Below are positions 9,969 to 18,011 of a stretch of 64,000 bases of DNA, piece after piece; within the stretch, counting starts at the first letter, position 1; each line of letters begins with the position of its first letter. Origin of the DNA: Stratiformator vulcanicus (GTDB lineage Bacteria > Planctomycetota > Planctomycetia > Planctomycetales > Planctomycetaceae). Under the pieces are notes generated by a model, which was not told where the DNA came from, ran no database searches, and saw only the letters and a program-made list of their open reading frames with translations. The stretch covers positions 5,100,201-5,164,200 of the forward strand of contig NZ_CP036268.1 in assembly GCF_007744515.1 (NCBI RefSeq). Reading direction: 5' to 3'. The position numbers were made by a program, and so were the translations under genes.

Positions 9969-10923
9969 CTTTTGCGGCCTCAGTCAGAAGCCGTTCCATG
10001 CTCCACTGCTCCGATTCTAACTTGTGAGCGACGGCGGGCGTAGTCTTAATTGTTGAGTGCTTCCGCACGAAGTTATACCACGCGAAGTAGATCGCGAGCA
10101 TAGCGTCGTGCTGCTCCCACGTCTTGCTGAATCCGTTTGTAAGGCGGGTCATGCGGCGGCACTGCATCCGCAGCGTGAGGTTGCTACGTTCAATGTGTGA
10201 CGTGCAGACTTTGCTTTTCATCGGTCGGCCAAGTGCGGCAGTTCGTTCGATGCCTATTATTGCGGCCGGGCTGTAACGCCGCGGCCCGTCTCCGTTCGGA
10301 TCGTTGCCGTACTTCTTAACCAGAACGCCGTGGTCGACTCGACCGTTCAGGTGCGAGTAGACCGCCGTGCGGTACGGATGAAAGCCGTCTGTCGACAACT
10401 GGAAGTGCCCGGAAGTCGCTCCGTCGAGTTGTTCGATGAAGGCGTCCGTCGAATCACTGTTCCGCTTGCCGATCATGTAGCAGTAGACCAGCTTCGTTTT
10501 GCGTTCGATCGCGATGAAGGTGTAGGCATCGCCGTTCAGCGGGTCGTGATTCAGGCGGCGGGCGTTCTTTTCTTTCGCGCCAACGAATCCCCAAATCTCG
10601 TCGCACTGAACATCTTTGGCCGGGATGTTCTGCATCCGGTTGTCGAGGAACTTCTGGCAGTTCGCCCCGACTGTCGAGACGAGTGAGCAAATTGTGTCGC
10701 GGTGCAGGTTCGTCATGCGTTCCACGGCCCGAATGCTCATGCCTTCCAGAAGCAGATTGAGGGCAAAGACGGCTTTGTCCATTTCGATCCGCATATCGCC
10801 CAACGGACGAACGCCAGTGTCGACGGTCGTCTTCTTGCAGTCCCGGCACCGATACCGCTGGTTGCCGTTCCGGTCTTTGCCATGTTTTGCGAGGCGTTCC
10901 CCGCCACATTCCGAACACTTCAC
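9955..10923 (-). CDS. IS1-family transposase (single frame)
   Basis: 322 residues from a GTG at 10923, preceded by AAAAGGTG. The frame remains open to 11091, but the extension lacks similarity to anything expected. It has an N-terminal zinc ribbon (CSECGG and CRDC, residues 3-29), a helix-turn-helix around 55-90, and a DDE catalytic core with Asp108 (CDEIW), Asp179 (STDGFHPY) and Glu245 (HIERSNLTLR). The C-terminal AWYNFVRKHSTIKTTPA is typical of this planctomycete IS1 branch. Unlike classical IS1 with overlapping insA/insB and frameshifting, the zinc ribbon and catalytic domain form one continuous protein. It appears intact and probably active. Confidence 0.92.
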   Translation of the reverse strand: MKCSECGGERLAKHGKDRNGNQRYRCRDCKKTTVDTGVRPLGDMRIEMDKAVFALNLLLEGMSIRAVERMTNLHRDTICSLVSTVGANCQKFLDNRMQNIPAKDVQCDEIWGFVGAKEKNARRLNHDPLNGDAYTFIAIERKTKLVYCYMIGKRNSDSTDAFIEQLDGATSGHFQLSTDGFHPYRTAVYSHLNGRVDHGVLVKKYGNDPNGDGPRRYSPAAIIGIERTAALGRPMKSKVCTSHIERSNLTLRMQCRRMTRLTNGFSKTWEQHDAMLAIYFAWYNFVRKHSTIKTTPAVAHKLESEQWSMERLLTEAAKATHS

Positions 10924-11004
10924 GATCACACCTTTTCGCCGTTGCGGCGAAGCCGTATAATCGTCTCTGCCAAGAGTGATTCGGGCTTCGCCTGATTCGC
11001 TGTG

Positions 11005-11028
11005 CCCGGTCGGTGCCAGCCGACCGGG
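11005..11028. repeat. hairpin with TGCCAG loop (REP-like or terminator)
   Basis: A perfect 9-bp stem (11005-11013 with 11020-11028), loop TGCCAG, followed by TGTTTTCTTG. It lies inside the IS1-like element between the divergent transposase and cargo genes. Confidence 0.6.
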
Positions 11029-11041
11029 TGTTTTCTTGCGC

Positions 11042-11057
11042 CGTGGTGCCAGCCACG
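11042..11057. repeat. second hairpin with TGCCAG loop
   Basis: A 5-bp stem CGTGG/CCACG around the same TGCCAG loop, 13 bp after the previous hairpin. The stem sequence differs while the loop is conserved. Confidence 0.5.
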
Positions 11058-11068
11058 ACCGACTTATT

Positions 11069-11122
11069 GTAATACAGAAAGTCGACATCACAAGGCTTGA
11101 TCTGTTACTTTTTTTGTATTAC
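11069..11122. promoter_or_regulatory. inverted octamers upstream of cargo operon (candidate operator)
   Basis: GTAATACA at 11069-11076 and its exact reverse complement TGTATTAC at 11115-11122 frame a 38-bp AT-rich stretch. The right copy ends nine bases before the RHH-like ATG. Ribbon-helix-helix proteins often bind such paired sites for autoregulation. This role is inferred from position and symmetry only. Confidence 0.45.
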
Positions 11123-11131
11123 GGTAAGTGC

Positions 11132-11347
11132 ATGAGCAAGCGCATGGGGAGACCACCAAAGCCGGAGTCGGAATCTCTGTCTGAACTCCTGCAATGCCGC
11201 GTTACAGCGGAAGACCGCCGCATGTTTGAGCAAGCGGCGCAAGACTCGGGTGGTGTTCTGTCGGATTGGATGCGCGAGCAACTTCGCAGGGCTGCGAAAC
11301 GTCGGATTGTGAGACAGAAGCGAGAGCGTGTTGAGAAGAGTGCCTGA
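11132..11347 (+). CDS. small ribbon-helix-helix-like protein
   Basis: 71 residues from the ATG at 11132 (MSKRMGRPPKPE). The upstream extension of the frame to 10976 runs through hairpin DNA and is discarded. The basic N-terminus, a short beta segment (LLQCRVTAED) and two helices (RRMFEQAAQDSGGV, SDWMREQLRRAAKR) fit the CopG/MobC-type RHH fold. It may repress the cargo operon or act in element maintenance. It lies 41 bp upstream of the antitoxin-like gene on the same strand, between inverted octamers and the toxin-antitoxin pair. Confidence 0.65.
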   Translation: MSKRMGRPPKPESESLSELLQCRVTAEDRRMFEQAAQDSGGVLSDWMREQLRRAAKRRIVRQKRERVEKSA

Positions 11348-11388
11348 CTACAATGCAGGTGACGTAGACACTTGTTGCGACTCAGGGT

Positions 11389-12102
11389 ATGACAACAAGC
11401 ACTCAGCGCGGTTCGGGGGGCAACAGCCTAATGGGTATGAAGACGACACGTAAATACGTCGGGAAGGGGCTATACACCGTCCCGGAGGTGGCACGGATCA
11501 TTGGAGCGCCGTCGTCAACTGTACGCAATTGGGCCGGAGATCGGCCTACATTTGTGCCAATCATTTCACGCGAGCTATCAGCCGATCGGATTATTACATT
11601 TGCCGAGTTGATGGAGCTTTATTTCGTCAATCTCTTTCGGCGAGAAGGCGTATCGATGCACACGATTCGCAAGGCTGCCAAAGCAGCAGAGAGGCGGTTC
11701 GGAACAAAGCTGCCGTTTTCGGTGAAACGCTTCGATACCGATGGTAGAGCGATCTTTTCCACTCTCTGTCGCTTCGAAGATAACAAAGAGATTGTCGAAG
11801 ACTTAGCTCGTGCTCAACTAGTCTTCGGCGAGATAATCAAGCCATTCTTTCGTAAGCTTGAGTACGGCACACAAATGATTGAGCGATACTGGCCGCTCGA
11901 AAAGTCGGGTCGCATTGTGCTAGACCCAGAGAGACGTTTCGGGCAGCCAATTGACGCCGAAACGGGAGTGCCGGTCGACGCGATTCTTACTGCACTAAAA
12001 GCTGGACACGGTCAGGATGAAAAAGCCGTGGCATTTGAATATGAAATCCCTGTGGAGGCCGTGAAGGCAGCGATCAAATATAACAAGTCGCTTGCGGCGT
12101 GA
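11389..12102 (+). CDS. VapB45-like antitoxin (MerR-type HTH plus DUF433)
   Basis: 237 residues; starts at 11431 or 11437 are equally plausible, since similarity begins at YTVPEVARI. The N-terminal MerR-like helix-turn-helix (YTVPEVARIIGAPSSTVRNWA) is followed by a helical middle and a C-terminal DUF433 domain (RFGQPIDAETGVPVDAILTA, then EYEIPVEAVKAAIKY). Length and architecture match, from memory, the VapB45 antitoxin of Mycobacterium tuberculosis (Rv2018). Its TGA overlaps the GTG of the PIN-like gene by four bases, consistent with translational coupling of antitoxin and toxin. It likely neutralises the toxin and represses the operon. Confidence 0.8.
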   Translation: MTTSTQRGSGGNSLMGMKTTRKYVGKGLYTVPEVARIIGAPSSTVRNWAGDRPTFVPIISRELSADRIITFAELMELYFVNLFRREGVSMHTIRKAAKAAERRFGTKLPFSVKRFDTDGRAIFSTLCRFEDNKEIVEDLARAQLVFGEIIKPFFRKLEYGTQMIERYWPLEKSGRIVLDPERRFGQPIDAETGVPVDAILTALKAGHGQDEKAVAFEYEIPVEAVKAAIKYNKSLAA

Positions 12103-12485
12103 CCTATTATTTTGACAACAACATTTCGCCGCACCTTGCGCGAATGCTCTGTGAGTTGGAAGTGGATGCCATTGCATTGCGCGATGACATCCCGGCGAAC
12201 ACGCCCGACCACGAAGTATTGATGCGACTGGCGAATAGTGGGCGGGTGTTTGTGACCGGCGACCGAAAAATGCGCCGCGACCCACTGACTAAGGTTGTAC
12301 TTCAAGATAGGAATGTAACCTGTCTCTTCTTTGCCCCATTTTGGGACCACCTCCAGTTGTGGCCTTGCGCAGCTTGGATGACTCGACATTGGCCTAAAGT
12401 GGATGGGTTTGCCGCCAAGATGAAAAGGGGCGAGTGCGCGGAGATTAAGCAACGCGGCTCGTGTGAGTTTCGTCCGATCACATGA
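12099..12485 (+). CDS. PIN-like (DUF5615/VapC45-type) toxin candidate
   Basis: 128 residues from a GTG that overlaps the antitoxin stop. YYFDNNISPHLARML at the N-terminus, the acidic residues in IALRDD and TPDHEVL, and VFVTGDRKM follow the PIN-like pattern of an early Asp, a middle Asp/Glu and a late TGD. These proteins are presumed metal-dependent RNases paired with DUF433 antitoxins. The gene stops ten bases before the right inverted repeat, so it fills the end of the element. The catalytic set appears intact. Toxicity is predicted from family only. Confidence 0.78.
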   Translation: MTYYFDNNISPHLARMLCELEVDAIALRDDIPANTPDHEVLMRLANSGRVFVTGDRKMRRDPLTKVVLQDRNVTCLFFAPFWDHLQLWPCAAWMTRHWPKVDGFAAKMKRGECAEIKQRGSCEFRPIT

Positions 12486-12494
12486 GTTTGATAC

Positions 12495-12517
12495 CAACAC
12501 ACTCTTAGGACAGTACC
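12495..12517 (-). repeat. right terminal inverted repeat
   Basis: 23 bp, the exact reverse complement of 9946-9968, followed directly by the duplicated octamer GACAACCC. Confidence 0.92.
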
Positions 12518-12525
12518 GACAACCC
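12518..12525. repeat. right target-site duplication of IS1-like element
   Basis: GACAACCC, identical to 9938-9945. Confidence 0.85.
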
Positions 12526-12586
12526 GACCAGCGTGGACATCGGCTTCGCCCTATGATGGAATAGTGACCAGAAAGGAACCTCTTCC

Positions 12587-13015
12587 ATGAACGAGCAACA
12601 GATGGGTCGCTTCAGCGTCGAGTTCGAGATCGTAAACGACGAGGACCTGATCCTTGCGAAGCGAGGGCATTTGGACCCATCGCAGGTTCGCCGCAAGACG
12701 ATCTCCGGCTGCGTCGACACAGGTGCCAGCCGACTCGTACTGCCCCAATCGGTGGTCGAGGAACTCGGCTTGCCAAGCCGCGGTACGATGCGTGTCCGCT
12801 ACGCCGACGAACGCAAAGCGGTCCTTAACGTCGTGGACGAGGCCCGCGTGTTCCTCTTTGGCCGCACCGGCACCTTCACCGCCGCCGTGGAACCGAATCG
12901 CGAAGAAGCCCTGATCGGCGCGATTGTGTTGGAAGACCTCGATTTCCTGGTCGACTGCCCGACTCAGAAACTCGTGCCGCGGGATCCGGAGATGGTATTT
13001 ACGGAGCTTGAGTAG
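12587..13015 (+). CDS. single-domain clan AA (retropepsin-like) aspartic protease
   Basis: 142 residues, preceded by AAAGGA. The catalytic motif CVDTGASRLVLP (~residues 44-55) is the DTGA signature of pepsin/retropepsin-fold proteases. EALIGAIVLEDLDFLVDCPTQKLVP matches the second half of such domains (ILGxxxL plus flap-proximal strand). There is no signal peptide or membrane helix, so it is probably a cytoplasmic homodimer. Prokaryotic clan AA single-domain proteins are known but their substrates are mostly undefined. It has no clear partner: the IS1-like element lies upstream and the RAYT downstream. Confidence 0.82.
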   Translation: MNEQQMGRFSVEFEIVNDEDLILAKRGHLDPSQVRRKTISGCVDTGASRLVLPQSVVEELGLPSRGTMRVRYADERKAVLNVVDEARVFLFGRTGTFTAAVEPNREEALIGAIVLEDLDFLVDCPTQKLVPRDPEMVFTELE

Positions 13016-13055
13016 GAAGCCAGTAACAGCCCGAGGCATTAAACGTCGAAAAAGA

Positions 13056-13081
13056 CAAGCCCGAGGCGCAAGCCGTCGGGA
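13056..13081 (+). repeat. REP-like sequence upstream of RAYT
   Basis: A 26-bp hairpin-forming sequence starting CAAGCCCGAGGCGC and ending GTCGGGA, with the stem interrupted by one unpaired G. It matches the reverse complement of 13623-13648 at 25 of 26 positions. A partial extra copy (AGCCCGAGGC) lies at 13028-13037. Confidence 0.75.
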
Positions 13082-13104
13082 GAGAGCGGAGGGGAAGTTC
13101 GAAC

Positions 13105-13602
13105 ATGGCCCAACCTCCGCAGCCGGAACCGCTCGCCTTCCTGCTCACTTGGACGACTTACGGCACGTGGCTGCCGGGCGACGCGCGTGGGTGGTTCAAA
13201 AAACGAACTTATCGTCAAGAGACTGGCGATGCCGTGAGGCTTCGGCGAGCGAACGAACTGATGTCAGAGTCAGCCGTGATTCTTTCGCCGGAACAACGGC
13301 AAGTAGTCGACGCAATCATCCGCCGACATGCTGAGGTGCAGGAGTGGAACCTTCTTGCCGTGAACGCGCGAACGAATCATGTGCACGTCGTGATTGGCTA
13401 CGCGGGCATTAACCCCAAGATAATGCGTCAGCAGTTTAAACAATGGAGTACACGGGAGCTTAAGAAGCGCGACCCTGCTCGCAAGAAGTGGTGGACCGAG
13501 GAGGGGAGTTGCCGGCATCTGAACCATGAGGAGCACGTGGAGGCGGCGGTCGAGTACGTCTTGAACGGGCAGGATGGTCGGCGGTTTGAAGTCATGGAGT
13601 AG
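13105..13602 (+). CDS. REP-associated tyrosine transposase (RAYT, Y1_Tnp family)
   Basis: 165 residues. The HUH motif is NHVHVV (~residues 91-96) and the likely catalytic Tyr lies in HVEAAVEYVLNGQ near the C-terminus. N-terminal LTWTTYGTWLPGDARGW is a common RAYT opening. RAYTs are single-copy IS200-like HUH endonucleases that act on palindromic REP elements in single-stranded DNA and usually lack their own mobile ends. Inverted REP-like 26-mers flank this gene at 13056-13081 and 13623-13648, the arrangement expected for a RAYT and its cognate repeats. The gene looks intact. Confidence 0.88.
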   Translation: MAQPPQPEPLAFLLTWTTYGTWLPGDARGWFKKRTYRQETGDAVRLRRANELMSESAVILSPEQRQVVDAIIRRHAEVQEWNLLAVNARTNHVHVVIGYAGINPKIMRQQFKQWSTRELKKRDPARKKWWTEEGSCRHLNHEEHVEAAVEYVLNGQDGRRFEVME

Positions 13603-13622
13603 CGAGGGACGCTCGTTGATCA

Positions 13623-13648
13623 TCCCGACGGCTGGCGCCTCGGGCTTG
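13623..13648 (-). repeat. REP-like sequence downstream of RAYT
   Basis: The inverted partner of 13056-13081 with one difference: its loop reads GCCAGC where the upstream copy reads GCAAGC when both are written in the same orientation. Confidence 0.75.
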
Positions 13649-13723
13649 TATGCTTAGTCCGGTGGACGAAGCGGCGCAACCGGGTTAGCCTCGGTATTGA
13701 AATAGTTCCAGCCGGGTGAAAGC

Positions 13724-15136
13724 ATGTTTCGCTCATTATTCGCTGCATTCCTGATAGCTTTCAGCTACGCGAGTGCCTCCGCAGCAGCCCCCAACATCCT
13801 CCTCATCTGCGTTGACGACCTGCGGCCCGAGCTAAATTGCTTTGCGGTCGACTACATTCATTCGCCGAACATCGATCGGTTGGCGGCGGAGGGGCGGTCC
13901 TTCTCGCGGCACTATGTGCAGGCGCCGACGTGTGGCGTTTCGCGCTACTCGCTGCTGACCGGGCGGTACGGCAATTATAACTATGGGAATCACCTCTTGG
14001 CCGAACGGGCGAAGAGGATCAAGCGCGGGGAAGAAGTACCCGCCAGCATGCCCGCCTATTTTCGAGAACGTGGATATCGGACCGTATCGATCGGCAAGGT
14101 CTCTCACTATCCGGGCGGGCTTGGCGGCGAGGCATGGAACGACCGGTCGCAAGTGGAGATGCCCAATTCATGGGACGAGCAGTTGATGCCGTGCGGGGCG
14201 TGGGAGACGCCGCAGGGAGCGATGCACGGGCTCGCCCACGGGCAGACCCGGCAGGACCAGCCCAAGAAATCGATGCCGGTGTTTCAATCGGAGGAGGGAC
14301 CGGACGACATTTATCCCGATGGGGTGATGATCGAGGGAGCTCTTAAGAAAATGGAAGAGTTGTCGGCCGGTGATGAGCCGTTCTTCTTCGCCGTGGGCAT
14401 TATTCGACCCCACCTGCCGTTCGGCGCACCGGCGAAATATATGGAGCCGTATCGCCACATCAAACTGCCGGCGATTCCGCATCCCGAAAAGCCCGACTTC
14501 CCGACCACATGGCACCGGTCGGGTGAATTTAATCGCTATCAACTTTGGGGCAAGAATCCCAATCAAGACCAGGAGTTCGCCGACGAAGTTCGCAAGCACT
14601 ATGCCGCCTGCGTGACGTACGCCGACGCCTTGGTCGGTCGGCTGCTTAAGAAATTGGAGGCGGGTGGGAAGTCGGAGAATACCATTGTCGTCCTCTGGGG
14701 CGATCACGGCTGGCACCTCGGCGAGCACGCCGTGTGGGGCAAGCACACACTGTTCGAAGAGTCGCTGCGGTCGCCGCTGATAATTAGGGTGCCGGGCATG
14801 GATCGGCCGGGCGAAATGTCCGGCTCGATTGTCGAAACGATCGACATCTTCCCCACACTCGCCGACCTCTCTGACCTGCCGCAGCCGGAGTATATCGACG
14901 GCGTATCGCTTCGTCCGATTCTAGCCGACCCGACGGCACCAGGACACCCGGCGGTCTCCTACACCAAGGCCAAGACGATCCGCACCGACCGCTGGCGGAT
15001 GATCCGGCACGCCAACGGATATGTCGAACTTTATGACCACGAGACCGATTCCGGCGAGACGGTCAACGCGGCCGACGAGCATCCGGAGCACGTTGCAGAT
15101 TTGATGCAGTTACTTGAGAAGCGATTGGGGCTCTAA
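13724..15136 (+). CDS. secreted sulfatase, iduronate-2-sulfatase-like
   Basis: 470 residues with a signal peptide ([21 protein letters not shown]). [14 protein letters not shown] gives the paired metal-binding Asp residues. The formylglycine site is [12 protein letters not shown], where the third position is Val rather than the canonical Pro or Ala, a variant I associate with planctomycete iduronate-sulfatase-type proteins. Metal-binding [11 protein letters not shown] and substrate-region WGKHT follow. Activation would need a formylglycine-generating enzyme, none of which is in the window. The presumed role is desulfation of marine polysaccharides. The substrate is unknown. Confidence 0.93.
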   Translation: MFRSLFAAFLIAFSYASASAAAPNILLICVDDLRPELNCFAVDYIHSPNIDRLAAEGRSFSRHYVQAPTCGVSRYSLLTGRYGNYNYGNHLLAERAKRIKRGEEVPASMPAYFRERGYRTVSIGKVSHYPGGLGGEAWNDRSQVEMPNSWDEQLMPCGAWETPQGAMHGLAHGQTRQDQPKKSMPVFQSEEGPDDIYPDGVMIEGALKKMEELSAGDEPFFFAVGIIRPHLPFGAPAKYMEPYRHIKLPAIPHPEKPDFPTTWHRSGEFNRYQLWGKNPNQDQEFADEVRKHYAACVTYADALVGRLLKKLEAGGKSENTIVVLWGDHGWHLGEHAVWGKHTLFEESLRSPLIIRVPGMDRPGEMSGSIVETIDIFPTLADLSDLPQPEYIDGVSLRPILADPTAPGHPAVSYTKAKTIRTDRWRMIRHANGYVELYDHETDSGETVNAADEHPEHVADLMQLLEKRLGL

Positions 15137-15264
15137 GTCACGCAGGTTGTCTGCTCCGCAATGCTTTGAGACGCCTATCAGACTACAATGTCGCCGTTAC
15201 CTACCGATCGTTCCGGCGATAATAGGCTTCTTCTTCCGAGTCCTTCCAAGCGATTCATCCCTAA

Positions 15265-17103
15265 ATGCCCCTGCTGCAACTTCGCGACCTTTCCTTCACC
15301 CACGGCGGACCGCTGTTGTTGGACCGGGTGAATCTATCGATCGACCGCGGGGAGCGGGTCGGGCTCGTCGGGCGGAATGGGATGGGGAAGTCGACGCTGT
15401 TGGGGCTGCTCGACGGGACGCACACGCCGGACGACGGAGAGGTGTTGCGGGAGTCGGGGGTGCGGATCGCCCGCTTGGTGCAGGAGGTGCCGCAGGGGAC
15501 CGAAGGCAGGGTCTCGCAGATTGTCTCCGGGGACGATCAGGCGGATGGCGGCGACATCGATCCCGCGAACACTGCTGATCCTGCTGAAATTGATTGGAAG
15601 CGGGAGCAGGCGGTCGAGAAGGTACTCAGTCGGATGGACCTCGACGGCGAGGCGATTTTCGCTCGACTCTCTTCCGGGATGAAACGGCGTGTTCTGCTCG
15701 CCCGAGCGCTGGTCGATGAGCCGGACGTGTTGCTGTTGGACGAACCAACCAACCATCTTGATATTGAATCGATCGCGTGGTTGGAGCGATTCTTAAAGGG
15801 TTACAACGGCGCGATTGTGTTCGTGACGCACGATCGCGTGTTCTTACAAGCGCTCGCGACAAGGATCGTCGAAGTCGAACGTGCCCGCCTGTTTGACTGG
15901 ACCTGCGATTACGCGACGTTTCTTAAGCGCAAGGAAGCGGCGCTTGACGCCGAAGAGCAGCAGAACAAACTTTTCGACAAGAAGCTCGCTGAAGAAGAAA
16001 AATGGATTCGCCAAGGCATCAAGGCCCGGCGAACACGCAATGAGGGCCGGGTCCGGGCGCTCAAGCAGATGCGAGAGGAGCGGGCCCAGCGTCGCGACAA
16101 AATGGGCAACGTCCGGATGGGACTCGCCGCGGCGGAGCGGTCGGGGCAGCTTGTCGTGGAGACGGAGTCGCTGCGATACGAAATCGGTGGCCGGACAATT
16201 CTGCAAGATGTTGAACTCTTAATCACGCGCGGGGATCGGGTTGGGATCATTGGCCCGAACGGGGCGGGTAAGACGACGCTCTTAAAGCTAATGCTCGGCG
16301 GGCTAGAGCCGACCGGTGGGACGGTGAGGCGCGGGACGCATTTAGAGATCGCTTACTTCGATCAGCTGCGCGAGACGCTCGACGAAGACGATTCGGTCGT
16401 CAACAACGTGGGTGAGGGTGCCGATCAGATTGAAGTCAAAGGGCAGTCGCGTCACGTCTACGGGTATCTGCAGGACTTTCTCTTCACTCCCGATCGTGCC
16501 CGGCAGCCGGTGCGGATGTTGTCCGGCGGTGAGCGCAACCGACTTCTATTGGCAAAACTATTTAAGAAGCCTGCGAACCTGCTCGTCCTCGACGAACCGA
16601 CGAATGACCTTGACGCCGAGACGTTAGAACTACTCGAAGAACTGCTTTCACAGTTCGGCGGGACACTGCTAGTCGTCAGTCACGATCGCGCATTTCTGAA
16701 TAATGTTGTCACGCAGATTTTGGCAGTTGAAGGTGACGGCTTCGTTAAGGAATACGCCGGGGGTTACGACGACTACGCGGTTCAAAAACAGGCGGCAACA
16801 AAGTCAGAACTTGAGTTGAGTGAGGATTCGCCGTCGAAATCGAAAAGCGGTAACTCGGGTTCGACCAACGGTAAAAAGCCGAAGAAGCTCAGCTTCAAGG
16901 AGCGTTCGCTGTTGGATCAACTTCCGCGGACGATTGAAGAGTTGGAAGCCGAACAGGCCGAGCTGCAATCGGACATGTCACAGCCTGAATTTTACCAGCA
17001 GCCATCGGATCAGATTACCGCGGTGTCAGACAGGCTCGAGGAAATTTCAGCAAAGCTGTTAAAGCTTTACGAGCAGTGGGAGGCACTGGAATCACGGGCT
17101 TGA
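15265..17103 (+). CDS. ABC-F family ATPase (Uup/EttA type)
   Basis: 612 residues with two ABC cassettes and no membrane domain. The first has GRNGMGKST (residues 37-45), LSSGMKRRVLLARAL and LLLDEPTNHLD. The second has GPNGAGKTT, LSGGERNRLLLAKL and LVLDEPTNDLD. A charged linker of ~80 residues (EEQQNKLFDKKLAEEEKWIRQG) separates them, and the C-terminal ~90 residues look like the coiled-coil tail of Uup. ABC-F proteins act on ribosomes or nucleic-acid junctions. The tail and domain order favour Uup. It follows the sulfatase by 128 bp on the same strand, without a visible functional link. Confidence 0.92.
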   Translation: MPLLQLRDLSFTHGGPLLLDRVNLSIDRGERVGLVGRNGMGKSTLLGLLDGTHTPDDGEVLRESGVRIARLVQEVPQGTEGRVSQIVSGDDQADGGDIDPANTADPAEIDWKREQAVEKVLSRMDLDGEAIFARLSSGMKRRVLLARALVDEPDVLLLDEPTNHLDIESIAWLERFLKGYNGAIVFVTHDRVFLQALATRIVEVERARLFDWTCDYATFLKRKEAALDAEEQQNKLFDKKLAEEEKWIRQGIKARRTRNEGRVRALKQMREERAQRRDKMGNVRMGLAAAERSGQLVVETESLRYEIGGRTILQDVELLITRGDRVGIIGPNGAGKTTLLKLMLGGLEPTGGTVRRGTHLEIAYFDQLRETLDEDDSVVNNVGEGADQIEVKGQSRHVYGYLQDFLFTPDRARQPVRMLSGGERNRLLLAKLFKKPANLLVLDEPTNDLDAETLELLEELLSQFGGTLLVVSHDRAFLNNVVTQILAVEGDGFVKEYAGGYDDYAVQKQAATKSELELSEDSPSKSKSGNSGSTNGKKPKKLSFKERSLLDQLPRTIEELEAEQAELQSDMSQPEFYQQPSDQITAVSDRLEEISAKLLKLYEQWEALESRA

Positions 17104-17289
17104 TCGGTAATTCTCGGCGCAGGCGCTTCTCCGCATTCAGAAGATGCACTCGACTAAGAGATTCCGGCACTTCTGTTTCGCCAATCGGCGTCGATCGGAA
17201 TACAATTTGCAGGTGCAGACGCACTTTCAGGCGAAGTCATCGTCACGGGCGAAGCGATGAGTTACCGATTCTGTTAAAATTGGCGAACC

Positions 17290-18003
17290 ATGCACCAAAT
17301 CAACGAAATCTTGATTCGGGTTGAGTCAAAGAGGCTGTGGGGCTATTTTCACAAAGATTGGTTAATTCAAATTCGTCAGTCTTTGAGATCCCAAATCCCC
17401 TCCACATTTCGGGTCTTCGTTGAGTCGGAAGCGGTTCTGATCACACCGGAGTCGGCAGGCCCGGTGGCGACCAACTTACCCGATATTTCGGTCGGTCGGC
17501 TCGATTCTGATTCCCTCGGGGACAGTCGCTTCGCCGCCGAGGCAACGGCCGCGGTGGTTGATGTGGAGGAGCTTTGCGAATCCGAAACTCACTATCAACT
17601 TGTAATCCGCCGCAGCCCTGAGAACCGCATCGTCGCCGTACTCGAATTACTCTCGCCATCGAATAAGGGGGTTGGAAATCGGTTTGATCAAGAGCGGCAC
17701 CTGCGAAAGCGTGACGACTTCATTGCCGCCGGCATCAATCTATTGGAGATTGATGCTTTAAGCGAAGGGCATCGTGATCTGCCAACCGCGTTGACACCTT
17801 TAAACGGATTCGAACGCCTCGCGTGGACCGTCAACGCCGATCAAGATAAAAGAAGATTTCGTGGCTGGGGCTGGAATGCCGATCAATCCCCTCCGACGAT
17901 CGACTGGCAGCTCGATGCTTCGGTCGGTGCGTTGGTCGACTTATCCGCCACAGCCAAAGAAGCGATTGACTTTAACAATTGGGATGAATTGGCTTCGGAG
18001 TAG
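17290..18003 (+). CDS. DUF4058 family protein
   Basis: 237 residues, soluble. The core VAVLELLSPSNKGVGNRFDQ, LRKRDDFIAAGINLLEIDAL and the early W-x5-DW segment match the DUF4058 family, common in planctomycetes and cyanobacteria. ExLSPxNK and LLEIDL resemble the E-x-K style motif of PD-(D/E)XK-type or Uma2-like nuclease folds, but that is only suggestive. Typical members are similar in length. No mobile-element ends were seen around it. Confidence 0.82.
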   Translation: MHQINEILIRVESKRLWGYFHKDWLIQIRQSLRSQIPSTFRVFVESEAVLITPESAGPVATNLPDISVGRLDSDSLGDSRFAAEATAAVVDVEELCESETHYQLVIRRSPENRIVAVLELLSPSNKGVGNRFDQERHLRKRDDFIAAGINLLEIDALSEGHRDLPTALTPLNGFERLAWTVNADQDKRRFRGWGWNADQSPPTIDWQLDASVGALVDLSATAKEAIDFNNWDELASE

Positions 18004-18011
18004 CTTTCTGA

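Larger units (their letters stand above)
9946..12517. mobile_element. IS1-family element carrying a toxin-antitoxin cargo
   Basis: A 2,572-bp element bounded by perfect 23-bp inverted repeats starting GGTACTGTCC and flanked by an 8-bp direct duplication GACAACCC. GGT at the tips, the duplication length and the encoded DDE transposase with zinc ribbon all fit the IS1 family. A plain single-ORF IS1 element is about half this size. The extra ~1.5 kb holds three rightward genes: an RHH-like protein, a DUF433 antitoxin-like protein and a PIN-like toxin. The cargo is lower in GC than its surroundings, which suggests acquisition from another genome. Confidence 0.9.
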
